DNA from: Novosphingobium olei
GTDB taxonomy: Bacteria; Pseudomonadota; Alphaproteobacteria; Sphingomonadales; Sphingomonadaceae
DNA length: 64,000 nucleotides
Assembly: GCF_012927405.1 (NCBI RefSeq)
Contig: NZ_JABBGM010000013.1
Coordinates: 1 to 64,000 of the forward strand
Direction: 5' to 3'
In this document: piece by piece, positions 36,397 through 44,630 of the stretch
How the letters are laid out: the number at the start of each line of letters is the position of its first letter
Position numbering within the stretch: the first letter of the stretch is position 1
Notes under the pieces: generated by a model
Told to the model about the DNA's origin: nothing
Database searches by the model: none
The model's input: the letters and a program-made list of their open reading frames with translations, nothing else
Program-made: the position numbers and the translations under genes

Positions 36397-37245
36397 ATGA
36401 CCCGCGTGTTCCATATCAGCGACATCCACTTCGGCCTCGAAGATACCCGCGCGCTCGACTGGGTGGTCGACTGCGTGCGCGAAGAACGGCCCGATGCCAT
36501 CGCCATCACCGGCGATCTCACCATGCGGGCGCGCCATCGCGAATTCCGCGCCGCGTGCCAATGGATCAGCGCGCTTGACGTGCCGGTCACGGTTGAGGTC
36601 GGCAACCACGATCTGCCCTACTTCAATCTCGTCGAACGCTTCGTCGATCCCTATCGCCGCTTCCGCTCGATCGAGGCGGTGGTCGAACGTGAAGTGCCTT
36701 TGCCCGGCGCGGCGATCGTCCCGCTCAAGACCACGGCGCGCGCGCAATGGCGGCTCAACTGGTCGAAAGGCGTGGTCGGCGCAGGCGCACTGGCCGATAC
36801 GCTTGCCCGGATCGATGCGCTGCCTGCCGGCACCCGCGCCGTCGTCGCCTGCCACCATCCGCTGGTCGAAGCCGGCACGCGCGGCAAGGCGCTCACCCGC
36901 GGGGGGGCTCGTGCCCTTTCGGAACTCGCCCGCCGCAACGTGCTCGCGGTGCTATCAGGCCATGTCCACGATGCGTTCGATCTGATCCATCCCACGCCCA
37001 ATGGGCCGGTGCGGATGATCGGCGCAGGCACCCTGTCGAAGCGCGTTCGCTCGACCCCGCCCAGCTTCAACGAACTCACCTTCGAAAATGGCGACGTGCG
37101 CGTGCGGGTGCGCAATCTCGAAATGATCCCCACGCGCGCGATGCAGATCGACGACGTGCCCGAAAACGCGCTTCCCCCGCGCGAACCGGGCGAACCGGTC
37201 GCGCCGATCGGCGCGGTCCCGCCGGTGGATCCGCCGGTGCACTGA
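36397..37245 (+). CDS. Metallophosphoesterase
   Basis: This 282-residue calcineurin-like enzyme has the complete metal-binding set: HISDIHFG, ITGDLTMRARHREF, VGNHDLPY, ACHHPLVEAG and LSGHVHDAF. This order is typical of class III cyclic nucleotide phosphodiesterase and UDP-DAGP-type enzymes, but the substrate is not determined. GGGGGAG precedes the ATG by about 10 bases. The C-terminal tail is proline-rich (PPREPGEPVAP). Confidence 0.9.
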   Translation: MTRVFHISDIHFGLEDTRALDWVVDCVREERPDAIAITGDLTMRARHREFRAACQWISALDVPVTVEVGNHDLPYFNLVERFVDPYRRFRSIEAVVEREVPLPGAAIVPLKTTARAQWRLNWSKGVVGAGALADTLARIDALPAGTRAVVACHHPLVEAGTRGKALTRGGARALSELARRNVLAVLSGHVHDAFDLIHPTPNGPVRMIGAGTLSKRVRSTPPSFNELTFENGDVRVRVRNLEMIPTRAMQIDDVPENALPPREPGEPVAPIGAVPPVDPPVH

Positions 37246-37323
37246 AGGGCCCCACCGCCAGAAGGGTGTTGCGTTTCGGGCAGACGCACGAATCCGCCAG
37301 CCACCTGTTACATTGTGATACAT

Positions 37324-37386
37324 TTTTGCAATAGTGCGACGAAATTCCTTCGCGCTTGCAGCGCCTCTGCTTGTCGCACTGCAAAA
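37324..37386. promoter_or_regulatory. Long-spaced inverted repeat in TonB receptor promoter region
   Basis: TTTTGCA-ATA-GTGCGAC (37324-37340) is mirrored by GTCGCACT-GCAAAA (37373-37386), with 32 bp between the arms. The stretch lies 80-145 bp before the receptor start and includes AT-rich TGTTACATTGTGATACA upstream. It could be a paired operator or a leader stem-loop. Confidence 0.45.
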
Positions 37387-37467
37387 CCGCGGCGTAGCCT
37401 CTGTCCATTCCGGGGGCGGATGGGACTGACCGCTCCCGGTCTTGCTACAAGCATGGGGGCTTACCTG

Positions 37468-40308
37468 ATGAAGAAATTTGGCAGCATGTGGCTGGCGGGC
37501 GTTGCGCTCGTGGCCATCGGCACGGGCGCGGCGACGCCGGCTTTCGCCCAGAGCGCACCGGCCGAAGGCGCCAGCGCCGATGAAGGCACCGCGATCATCG
37601 TGACCGGCTCGCGCATTCGCCGCGATCCGCTCGACCAGCCCGCTCCGGTCGTCACGCTCGATGCCGAAACGATCGCCAAGACCGGCCTTTCGTCGGTCGC
37701 CGACGTCCTCCAGCGCCTGCCCAGCGCGGCGGGCGGCCTCAACGGCAAGTTCAACAATTCGGGCAACCTCGGCAATCCGCCCGACGGCGGCGGCGTCGGC
37801 GCCGGTTCGGCCACGATCGACCTGCGCTACCTCGGCGCCAAGCGCACGCTCGTGCTGGTCGATGGCGTGCGCTACGTGAACGGCGCCTCGGCCAGCGGCA
37901 TCCCCGCCTCGGTCGACATCAACTCGATCCCTGATGGCATGATCGAACGCATCGAAGTGCTGCAGTCGGCCGCTTCGCCGCTCTACGGCTCGGATGCGAT
38001 CGCGGGCGTGGTCAACATCATCACCAAGTCGTCGCAGCAGGGCTTCAAGGCTTCGGCCCAATACGGCGAATACCTGGGCAAGGGCGATGGCCAGACCCAG
38101 AACTACCAGGCCAGCTGGGGCACCGGCAAGGACGGCGTCTCGCTCGTCGTCGGCGCGAACTATGTTCGTTCGGGCTCGGTCAGCGCGCGCGATCGCTCGA
38201 TCTCGCAGTTCCCCAACCCCGGCCAGACCGCATGCTCCGATCCGATCGGCGGCTGCTCGAGCGCAACCCCGCTCGGCCGCTTCATCGTGTTCGGCCAGAA
38301 CATGACCCTGCGCGGGCCGGTCGTCGGCCGCAATCCGGTCTACGATCCCACCCTCACCACGGGTGATTTCAAGGCGTTCACCTCGGCCGATCGCTTCAAC
38401 TTCGCGCCGTACAACTACTTCCAGACGCCGAACGAACGCTACGGCGGGTTCCTGAACGCCAAGGCGGAATTCAGCGACGCGATCGAGCTCAAGCTCACCG
38501 CCGTCTACAACCACCGCCATTCGCAGAACAAGGCCGCGTTCCTGCCGCTGTTCGTCGGGCCCGATGCCGGCAACGGCAACCTGCTCGACACCATCACGAT
38601 CGATGCCACCAACCCCTACAACCCGTTCGGGGTGACGCTGGATTCGAGCAACTACAGCTTCATCGCCCGCCGCCTGGTCGAAGCCGGCCAGCGCACCTAC
38701 ACGCAGGACGTCGATACGTTCTACGTGCGCGGCGGTTTCGACGGCAAGTTCGATGTCTTCGGCAAGAAGTGGTACTGGGACGTCACCGCGGTCTATGGCA
38801 GCAACGAAGCGCGCCAGCTGTTCACCGGCAACGTCAACGCCGCCAAGCTCGCCCGCGCGCTCGGCCCGGTTTCGGCCTGCACTGGCGATTGCGTACCCTT
38901 CAACATCTTCGGCGGCGTCGGCTCGGTCACCCAGGCGATGCTCGACTACGTCGGTTTCGATGAACGCGCGGCAAGCGGCCAGAACCTCTACGATTTCCAG
39001 GCCAACCTCTCGGGCGACCTGTTCGATCTGCCCGGTGGCCCGGTCGGCATCGCCATCGGCGCCGAACACCGCGTCCAGCAGGGCTACTTCACGCCCGATC
39101 CGGTCATCCAGGCCGGTCTCGGCGCGGACATCCCGGCGCAGGCCGCGCGCGGCAGCTTCAGGGTGGACGAAGTCTACGGCGAAATCCGCCTGCCGCTGCT
39201 CAAGGACAAGCCCTTCTTCCACTCGCTCGAACTGAACGGCGCGGCGCGCTATTCGGACTATTCGACCTTCGGCGGCAACACCACGCTGACCGGCGGCGTG
39301 CAGTGGAAGCCGGTGCCCGACTTCATGCTGCGCGGCTCGTACGGCGAAAGCCTGCGCGCGCCTTCGATCGGCGAACTCTACGGCGCGCAGTCGCGCTTCG
39401 ATGCGGCGCTGTCCGATCCGTGCACCAACGTGCCCGGCTCGCTCTACCAGAGCTCGGCCACCGTGCGCACCAACTGCATCGCCAATGGCGTTCCCGCCAA
39501 CGGCAGCTACCAGGAACCCCAGGGCGGTCAGCTTCCGGTGCTCACCGGCGGCAACAAGGCGCTCAAGCCTGAAACCGCGCGCACGATCCTGGTCGGCGGC
39601 GTCTACAGCCCCGATTGGGCCGGCGGCAAGTTCAGCCTCGAGGTCAACTACTACGACATCAAGGTGAAGAACACGATCCAGTCGATCGATGCCGGCGTCC
39701 TGCTCGAACGCTGCGCACTGACCGGCGATCCGCTGTCGTGCTCGGCGATCAAGCGCACGCAGTCGGGCTTCATCTCGTCGATCAACGGTGTGCTGCTCAA
39801 CGTCGGCACGCTGCGCACCACCGGGCTCGATGCCACGCTGAACCTGCGCTCGGGTGAAACCGGCGCCGGCGCCTTCGGGCTCAGCGTGAACGCCAACTTC
39901 CTGTTCAAGTACCAGGAAAGCGTGCCCGCCACCAACGGCACCACCACCACCTCGTACCTCGGCTACGAACGCGGCAGCCCCGACCAGGCCTACCCGCGCT
40001 TCAAGTCGACCTCGGTGGTCGACTGGACGATGGGCCCGGTGACCGCCACGCTCACCGGCCGTTACATCAGCGCGGTGAAGGAACTGTCCGACACCACCAA
40101 GAAGCTCGACAGCCGATTCTACACCGATGTGCAGATCCGCTTCCGTCCGAGCTTTGCCGACAGCCGCTTTGCGCTGACGCTGGGCGTGAACAACGTCTTC
40201 GACGTCAACCCGCCGGCTTGCTACAGCTGCAGCCTGAACAACTACGACCCGACCACCTACGACGTGCCAGGCCAGTTCGGTTACCTGCGCCTGACCTACG
40301 CGATGTAA
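37468..40308 (+). CDS. TonB-dependent receptor
   Basis: This is a 946-residue outer-membrane receptor that imports a bulky ligand using TonB energy. It has a signal peptide (MKKFGSMWLAGVALVAIGTGAATPAFA), a TonB box-like segment (EGTAIIVTGSRIRR), a plug domain (about 50-170: TGLSSVADVLQRLP, ERIEVLQSAASPLYGSDAIAGVVNIITK) and a long beta-barrel ending in FGYLRLTYAM with a terminal aromatic pattern. The plug and barrel contain paired cysteines (ACSDPIGGCS, CTGDC). The ligand is unknown. GGGGG precedes this ATG; the longer upstream frame is not coding. It is followed by a strong terminator. Confidence 0.94.
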   Translation: MKKFGSMWLAGVALVAIGTGAATPAFAQSAPAEGASADEGTAIIVTGSRIRRDPLDQPAPVVTLDAETIAKTGLSSVADVLQRLPSAAGGLNGKFNNSGNLGNPPDGGGVGAGSATIDLRYLGAKRTLVLVDGVRYVNGASASGIPASVDINSIPDGMIERIEVLQSAASPLYGSDAIAGVVNIITKSSQQGFKASAQYGEYLGKGDGQTQNYQASWGTGKDGVSLVVGANYVRSGSVSARDRSISQFPNPGQTACSDPIGGCSSATPLGRFIVFGQNMTLRGPVVGRNPVYDPTLTTGDFKAFTSADRFNFAPYNYFQTPNERYGGFLNAKAEFSDAIELKLTAVYNHRHSQNKAAFLPLFVGPDAGNGNLLDTITIDATNPYNPFGVTLDSSNYSFIARRLVEAGQRTYTQDVDTFYVRGGFDGKFDVFGKKWYWDVTAVYGSNEARQLFTGNVNAAKLARALGPVSACTGDCVPFNIFGGVGSVTQAMLDYVGFDERAASGQNLYDFQANLSGDLFDLPGGPVGIAIGAEHRVQQGYFTPDPVIQAGLGADIPAQAARGSFRVDEVYGEIRLPLLKDKPFFHSLELNGAARYSDYSTFGGNTTLTGGVQWKPVPDFMLRGSYGESLRAPSIGELYGAQSRFDAALSDPCTNVPGSLYQSSATVRTNCIANGVPANGSYQEPQGGQLPVLTGGNKALKPETARTILVGGVYSPDWAGGKFSLEVNYYDIKVKNTIQSIDAGVLLERCALTGDPLSCSAIKRTQSGFISSINGVLLNVGTLRTTGLDATLNLRSGETGAGAFGLSVNANFLFKYQESVPATNGTTTTSYLGYERGSPDQAYPRFKSTSVVDWTMGPVTATLTGRYISAVKELSDTTKKLDSRFYTDVQIRFRPSFADSRFALTLGVNNVFDVNPPACYSCSLNNYDPTTYDVPGQFGYLRLTYAM

Positions 40309-40343
40309 GCTGGCCGCCGCCTCCGGGCGGGCACGGCAAAACG

Positions 40344-40382
40344 AAAGGGCGGGTCCTGCATCGCGCAGGGCCCGCCCTTTTC
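40344..40382. terminator. Bidirectional intrinsic terminator after TonB receptor and GST genes
   Basis: AAAGGGCGGGTCCTGC and GCAGGGCCCGCCCTTTT form a long stem with a short loop, and A and T runs lie on its two sides. It sits between two convergent genes and can end transcription from both. Confidence 0.9.
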
Positions 40383-40410
40383 GCTGGGGGTACCGGCACG
40401 TGGCCGGCGA

Positions 40411-41346
40411 TCAGGCCGCCGGCATCAGCGCAAAGCCCAGCCGCGGCACGTGAACCTGGATCGCGCCCAGATCGGCATCCTCGCGGCGCAGCACCAGCCG
40501 GTGGGCCGATGCGCCGACAAGCGTGCCGGTGATCGGATCTCGGCCATAGTCGGTGGCGGCGATCGCCACTTTCTGCCCCACCAGCGCGGCATCGCCCGGC
40601 GCGGCGGCGGCTTCTCCGGCCGGCACCGGCGCAGCCAGCGGTTCGGCCTTGCGCGCCGCGTCCAGCGCCTCGGCCCGGCTTGCCTCGCGCCGCTGGCCGT
40701 GGCCGATGGCGACGACGCGGGCATACCAGTCGGAAAGGCCGGGCAGGTCCTCGAACAGCGCCTTCGATGGCGGATAGAACGATCCCGCAAACCACAGGTT
40801 GTAGAACGCATTGGCGTCGGCAAGGCCGGGCTTTTCCCCTTCCAGGAACGCCCGCCCGTCCGCCAGTTGCTGCGCGACGTTGGCGGCATGGCTGCGCAAT
40901 TGCGTCGCCATGTGCGGGAAGGCGGCTTTCATGCCGGCGATGTCGAACGGCGCGCCCGACAGCTTTTCGCGATCCTTGATGAACTCCTCGCCGATCGTCT
41001 CGCCGACATGGGCGAAGATCACCGCCACCGCCGCCTGGAAGAACGACCGGTCGGTCCATTCCGATAGCGCGGAGGCAATCCCGCCGCTGCCGCTCGGGAA
41101 CAGCGAAGGCGCCGGGTGGCGCGCTTCCAGTTCGCGCACGATCAGCACGCTGTCGCAATAGACGTCGGCACCCACCTGCAGCACCGGGATCTTGCGGTAA
41201 CCGCCGGTCAGCGGCACCAGCTCGGGCTTGGGCATGACAACCGGCTGGTCGACCGCCGCCCAGGCCAGGCCCTTGATGCCAAGGCACACGCGCACCTTTT
41301 CCGAAAAGGGCGAACTGTCGTACTGGTGCAAAAGCAGATCGGTCAT
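40411..41346 (-). CDS. Glutathione S-transferase family protein with extra C-terminal domain
   Basis: This is a 311-residue protein. Residues about 1-80 form the thioredoxin-like GST domain (LHQYDSSPFSEKVRVCLGIKG; Ser in SSPFSEK as catalytic candidate, and CDSVLIVRELE). Residues 90-225 form the helical GST domain (FLEGEKPGLADANAFYNLWF). About 80 residues follow that GSTs normally lack, including VGQKVAIAATDYGRDPITGTLVG and RLVLRREDADLGAIQVHVPRLGF, which look like a small beta-barrel. Its substrate and the role of the added domain are unknown. Confidence 0.88.
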   Translation of the reverse strand: MTDLLLHQYDSSPFSEKVRVCLGIKGLAWAAVDQPVVMPKPELVPLTGGYRKIPVLQVGADVYCDSVLIVRELEARHPAPSLFPSGSGGIASALSEWTDRSFFQAAVAVIFAHVGETIGEEFIKDREKLSGAPFDIAGMKAAFPHMATQLRSHAANVAQQLADGRAFLEGEKPGLADANAFYNLWFAGSFYPPSKALFEDLPGLSDWYARVVAIGHGQRREASRAEALDAARKAEPLAAPVPAGEAAAAPGDAALVGQKVAIAATDYGRDPITGTLVGASAHRLVLRREDADLGAIQVHVPRLGFALMPAA

Positions 41347-41490
41347 GGCGGCATGCTCTCCGTTATATGGCACGCAATGCTATCGCGCGCGGCCTCGCCT
41401 TGGCAATCGTATTTAACCGTGCAATTAATTTGATCCGTCCCGTCCGCCCGTCCACCCGTCCGCCCGTCGCCCTTCCTGGAGCACCCTCGC

Positions 41491-42393
41491 TTGACCACGC
41501 CTTCCCCCGCTGCCGTTGCCGCCCCCCTGTCCGCTGCCGATCAATCCGCTCCCCACGCGCCGCTGCCGCTGTTCGAACAGGACGGAAACCGCTTCGTGCC
41601 GACGCGAGCGGGCCGGGGCTACTGGCAGGAAGGCACGCTCAACGGCTCGGCTGTCGCGGCCTTGACCGGCTGGGTGATCGAACGCGATTTTGGTGAAGAT
41701 GGTCTGATCCCTGTGCGCTTCTGCGTGGACATGCTGCGCATGGCCCCGTCCGAACCGCTCGAGGTAACGACCGAGGCGATCCACGATGGCCACCGGCTCA
41801 AGCTGATCGAGGCACGCATCGTCTGCGGCGGCAAGCTGGTGACCCGCGCCACCTGCCAGTTCATCCGCGCCACGCAGCAGCCCGAAAATCCGATCTGGTC
41901 GACGCCCGCATGGGACGTGCCGCATCCCGATACGCTGCCAACGCTCCATCGCTTCACCCGCTGGGATGCGCGCCCCATTCCGGCCGATCATGCCCGCATC
42001 GCGCGTCACGCCCCGCCGGGCGGCGATGCCGCGCACGGCAACGTGCCCGTGCTGGGCGATATTTCCGCGCCCGAACGACGGCAGGTCTGGCTCAAGCCGC
42101 TGGGCGAAATCGTCGCGGGGCATGCGCTCTCGCCGTTCATGCGGGTTGTGGTCACCGGCGATTTCGCCAGCCCGCTGACGCATTCGAGCCGCTTCGGCAT
42201 CGATTTCGTCAACACCGACTTCACCGCCTACCTCCACCGCCTGCCGCAGGGGGAATGGCTCGGCTACGAATTGACCGGCCACCTCAGCGAAGCGGGGGTC
42301 GCGGTTGGCGAATGCCGCCTGCACGATCTGGCAGGGCCAGTGGGCACGATCAACGTCGCCGCGGCGGCCCAGGTGCGCCGAAAGAAGGCTTGA
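41491..42393 (+). CDS. Double-hotdog acyl-CoA thioesterase family protein
   Basis: This 300-residue protein resembles TesB-like thioesterases (4HBT_3 type), with two hotdog halves of about 130 residues. The first contains GYWQEGTLNGSAVAALTGWVIERDF and a helix-sheet core. The second contains RFGIDFVNTDFTAYLHRLPQGEWLGYE and RLHDLAGPVGTINVAAAAQ. It likely hydrolyses an acyl-CoA. The TTG start is supported by GGAG 9 nt upstream. The N terminus has a short low-complexity leader rich in Ala and Pro. Confidence 0.8.
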   Translation: MTTPSPAAVAAPLSAADQSAPHAPLPLFEQDGNRFVPTRAGRGYWQEGTLNGSAVAALTGWVIERDFGEDGLIPVRFCVDMLRMAPSEPLEVTTEAIHDGHRLKLIEARIVCGGKLVTRATCQFIRATQQPENPIWSTPAWDVPHPDTLPTLHRFTRWDARPIPADHARIARHAPPGGDAAHGNVPVLGDISAPERRQVWLKPLGEIVAGHALSPFMRVVVTGDFASPLTHSSRFGIDFVNTDFTAYLHRLPQGEWLGYELTGHLSEAGVAVGECRLHDLAGPVGTINVAAAAQVRRKKA

Positions 42394-42647
42394 ATCGGGC
42401 ACCGCAGCGGGCGACTGGGGCCAGGCCCCTTGCAATTGTGCGGGTTTGCGCCCATATCGCCCCCAGCATACGTCGCCTGCGACGGAAAATACTGGCGGTT
42501 CCCCGGGCAGACGTCCCGCTTTCCCGCTCCCTTTTTCCATCCGAGCCTTGCGCATCCCGCTCCGTTTTCGGAGCGAAGATTTCGCGTTTCGCTCGGCTCA
42601 GCCTTTCGGGCGACGTTCCTGTCACTTCGCAAGAGGGGAGCCGCTCG

Positions 42648-42902
42648 ATGGCCAAGGAAGAACTTTTGACGCTCGACGGCGAGATCGACGAGATCCTGCC
42701 CGATGGACGTTTCGGAGTCCGGCTGGAAAATGACCACCGGATCATCGCCTACACCGCGGGCAAGATGCGCAAGTTCCGCATCCGCTCGATCGTCGGTGAC
42801 CGCGTTCGCGTCGAGATGACCCCCTACGATCTCACCAAGGGTCGAATCGTTTACCGTGAAAAAATCGGTGGCGGCGGACCCGGGGCGGCACGTCGGCGTT
42901 AA
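42648..42902 (+). CDS. infA: Translation initiation factor IF-1
   Basis: This 84-residue IF-1 binds the A site of the 30S subunit during initiation. The S1/OB-fold sequence includes MAKEELLTLDGEIDEILPDG, ENDHRIIAYTAGKMRKFRIR and VEMTPYDLTKGRIVYREK. It ends with a Gly-rich and Arg-rich extension (IGGGGPGAARRR) of about 12 residues beyond the E. coli length. AGGGGAG lies 7-8 bp before the ATG. The long open frame upstream of it is non-coding. Confidence 0.96.
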   Translation: MAKEELLTLDGEIDEILPDGRFGVRLENDHRIIAYTAGKMRKFRIRSIVGDRVRVEMTPYDLTKGRIVYREKIGGGGPGAARRR

Positions 42903-42951
42903 GGCGCAAGCGAGTCGCCATATTGAAACAGGTGCGGCCTACGCACCGGGA

Positions 42952-43110
42952 ATGAAAATGCATCTGAACGATATCAAGAACACCAATTCTCTTTCGAATT
43001 TTCCTGCCGCCATGCTCCGCCGTTTCCGGCCGGAACTGGCAATCTCTGGCCCGGCGCCCTTGCTCTCGCGAGACGAACTGCGCCGCCTCGTCCGCGATAT
43101 GGTGGACTGA
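42952..43110 (+). CDS. Small hypothetical protein downstream of infA
   Basis: This short reading frame encodes 52 residues starting MKMHLNDIKNTNSLSNFPAAMLRRFRPE and ending RDELRRLVRDMVD. Codon use fits the surroundings and it is followed by an intrinsic terminator 78 bp later, both of which favour a real gene. The same frame could start earlier inside infA, but that is unlikely. I know no function. The C-terminal part looks like an amphipathic helix. Confidence 0.5.
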   Translation: MKMHLNDIKNTNSLSNFPAAMLRRFRPELAISGPAPLLSRDELRRLVRDMVD

Positions 43111-43187
43111 GCGAGAGCCGCTTCAACAAGCGTTCCGGACAAGCCTTACAAGGCTCTGACAGGAGCCGGCGCCAAGTCGCCGATCGG

Positions 43188-43212
43188 GGGCGTCCGCAAG
43201 GGCGCCCTTTTT
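43188..43212 (+). terminator. Intrinsic terminator of infA unit
   Basis: GGGCGTCC and GGGCGCCC close a GCAA tetraloop and are followed by five T residues. This is a standard rho-independent terminator after the infA and small-protein genes. Confidence 0.93.
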
Positions 43213-43485
43213 GCTGTCCAGGTCATCCGAAAGCGCCAGTTGCATATGCATGGTGCGCCCACAACAAGGCGGGATGGGTGTCCTACAGGCCGATGCGAGC
43301 CTATCTTCGCCCGCATGACCCGCCCCTCTGCCCCTCAAAGTCCCGAAATTCCGCCGTGTTGCCCCGTCGCGACAGCCGTCGGGCTGTGCTGGCCAGGGCA
43401 AAGTGGACATTTGCCTTTAGAAGTCTGTCAACTTCGTCAACTTGGCCGATTTAGCGGGCGATTTTCCGGGCCCGTTCGGACAACG
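43213..43485. other. Non-coding gap between two terminators
   Basis: I see no gene in this 270 bp stretch between the infA terminator and the cytochrome terminator. It contains the palindrome TGCATATGCA near 43240, a GACAGCCGTCGGGCTGT stem-loop and a direct repeat GTCAACTT/GTCAACTT around 43427. No convincing promoter or RNA fold was found. Confidence 0.3.
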
Positions 43486-43512
43486 AAAAAGGGCGCCCCG
43501 ACGGGACGCCCT
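43486..43512 (-). terminator. Intrinsic terminator of cytochrome c gene
   Basis: On the minus strand GGGCGTCCC and GGGGCGCCC pair across a short loop, followed by five T residues. It lies 30 bp after the cytochrome stop codon. Confidence 0.9.
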
Positions 43513-43541
43513 CTTGCGTTGCCAAGCCTTGCGGCCGGGGC

Positions 43542-44447
43542 TTACTTCTTGGTCTTCAGGTACGCGATCACGTCGGCGCGCTGCTTGGCGTCGGCAATTC
43601 CCGCGAAGGTCATCTTGGTGCCCGGCGCGTACTTGGCAGGCGCGGTCAGCCATGCGTCGAGCGAGGCATCATCCCAAACGCCGCCCTTGCCCTTCAGCGC
43701 GTCCGAGAAGGCAAAGCCGCCGCGGCCTTCGGCCACCTTGTCACCGGCGATGCCGGCAAGGTTCGGGCCGATGCCGTTGGGCTGGCCGGCTTCGATGGTG
43801 TGGCACGCCTTGCACTTGGCGAAGACCTTTTCGCCCGCAGCGGCGTCGCCCACCACGGGGCCCGCGGCAGCAGCGCCAGCGGCCGGGGCGGCACCGGCGG
43901 CCGGAACCGCTTCGGGCGCCGGCAGCGGCAGGTTCGAACCCTTCGAGTTCAGGTACAGGATCACGTCGGCGCGTTCCTGCGGGTTGGCGATGCCGGCGAA
44001 CGACATCTTGGTGCCGTCGGCGAACTTCTTGGGGTTGGTCAGCCACTCGTCGAGCGAGGCGAAGTCCCACTTGCCGCCCTTGGCCTTCAGCGAATCCGAG
44101 AACGCGAAGCCGCCCTTGCCCTGGGCAATGCCTTCGCCCACGGTCGCCCACAGGTTCGGGCCGATGCCGTTGGCCGCGCCCTGGTCGATGGTGTGACAAG
44201 CCTTGCACTTGGCGAAGATCGCCTCGCCCTTGGCCACGTCGCCGGTGGCAAGGCGGTTGGCGATGGGCAGAACCGCGGCAGCGCCAGCGCCGCCTTCGGC
44301 TTCGACACCCTCGATCGCGTAGCCCATCTTCTCGGGACGCTCGGGCTTGTCGGCAAGGAAATAGTGTGCCGACAGGCTCGAAAGACCAAGAGCCACGATG
44401 CCGCCGAACAGCGTCCAACCGGCGATGGTGTTGAAACGGTCGTCCAT
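43542..44447 (-). CDS. Membrane-anchored diheme cytochrome c with duplicated domain
   Basis: This is a 301-residue protein. An N-terminal membrane helix (about residues 8-32: FNTIAGWTLFGGIVALGLSSLSAHYFL) is not followed by a cleavage site, so it anchors the protein with its C terminus in the periplasm. Two cytochrome c domains follow, each starting AKCKACHTI (CXXCH) and sharing most residues to the end (FAFSD-LK-KGG and GTKM-FAGI with the Met axial ligand). They are joined by an Ala/Pro-rich linker of about 30 residues. The domains resemble CycM, which carries electrons to terminal oxidases. Divergent from pheA. Confidence 0.93.
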   Translation of the reverse strand: MDDRFNTIAGWTLFGGIVALGLSSLSAHYFLADKPERPEKMGYAIEGVEAEGGAGAAAVLPIANRLATGDVAKGEAIFAKCKACHTIDQGAANGIGPNLWATVGEGIAQGKGGFAFSDSLKAKGGKWDFASLDEWLTNPKKFADGTKMSFAGIANPQERADVILYLNSKGSNLPLPAPEAVPAAGAAPAAGAAAAGPVVGDAAAGEKVFAKCKACHTIEAGQPNGIGPNLAGIAGDKVAEGRGGFAFSDALKGKGGVWDDASLDAWLTAPAKYAPGTKMTFAGIADAKQRADVIAYLKTKK

Positions 44448-44630
44448 TCCGTACCCCATGCAGCGCATACCGGCACCCTGCCGGCCCCCGCGCGTCTATT
44501 CGGGGCCGCTCTAGTCAGCACCCCGCGCCTGTGCAAGAGCGATTGCACCCTTGGCGCGCACTCTACCTACAAGGACAGGCGCAATCGCGCTTGCCGGGGC
44601 CTTGTCCGGCGCTTAAGCGCCCCAATCGCC

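Noticed and set aside
44447..44468. Longer start for the cytochrome c gene
   Set aside because: The first seven codons of the longer frame add nothing family-like. The ATG giving MDDRFNTIAG precedes the anchor helix directly.
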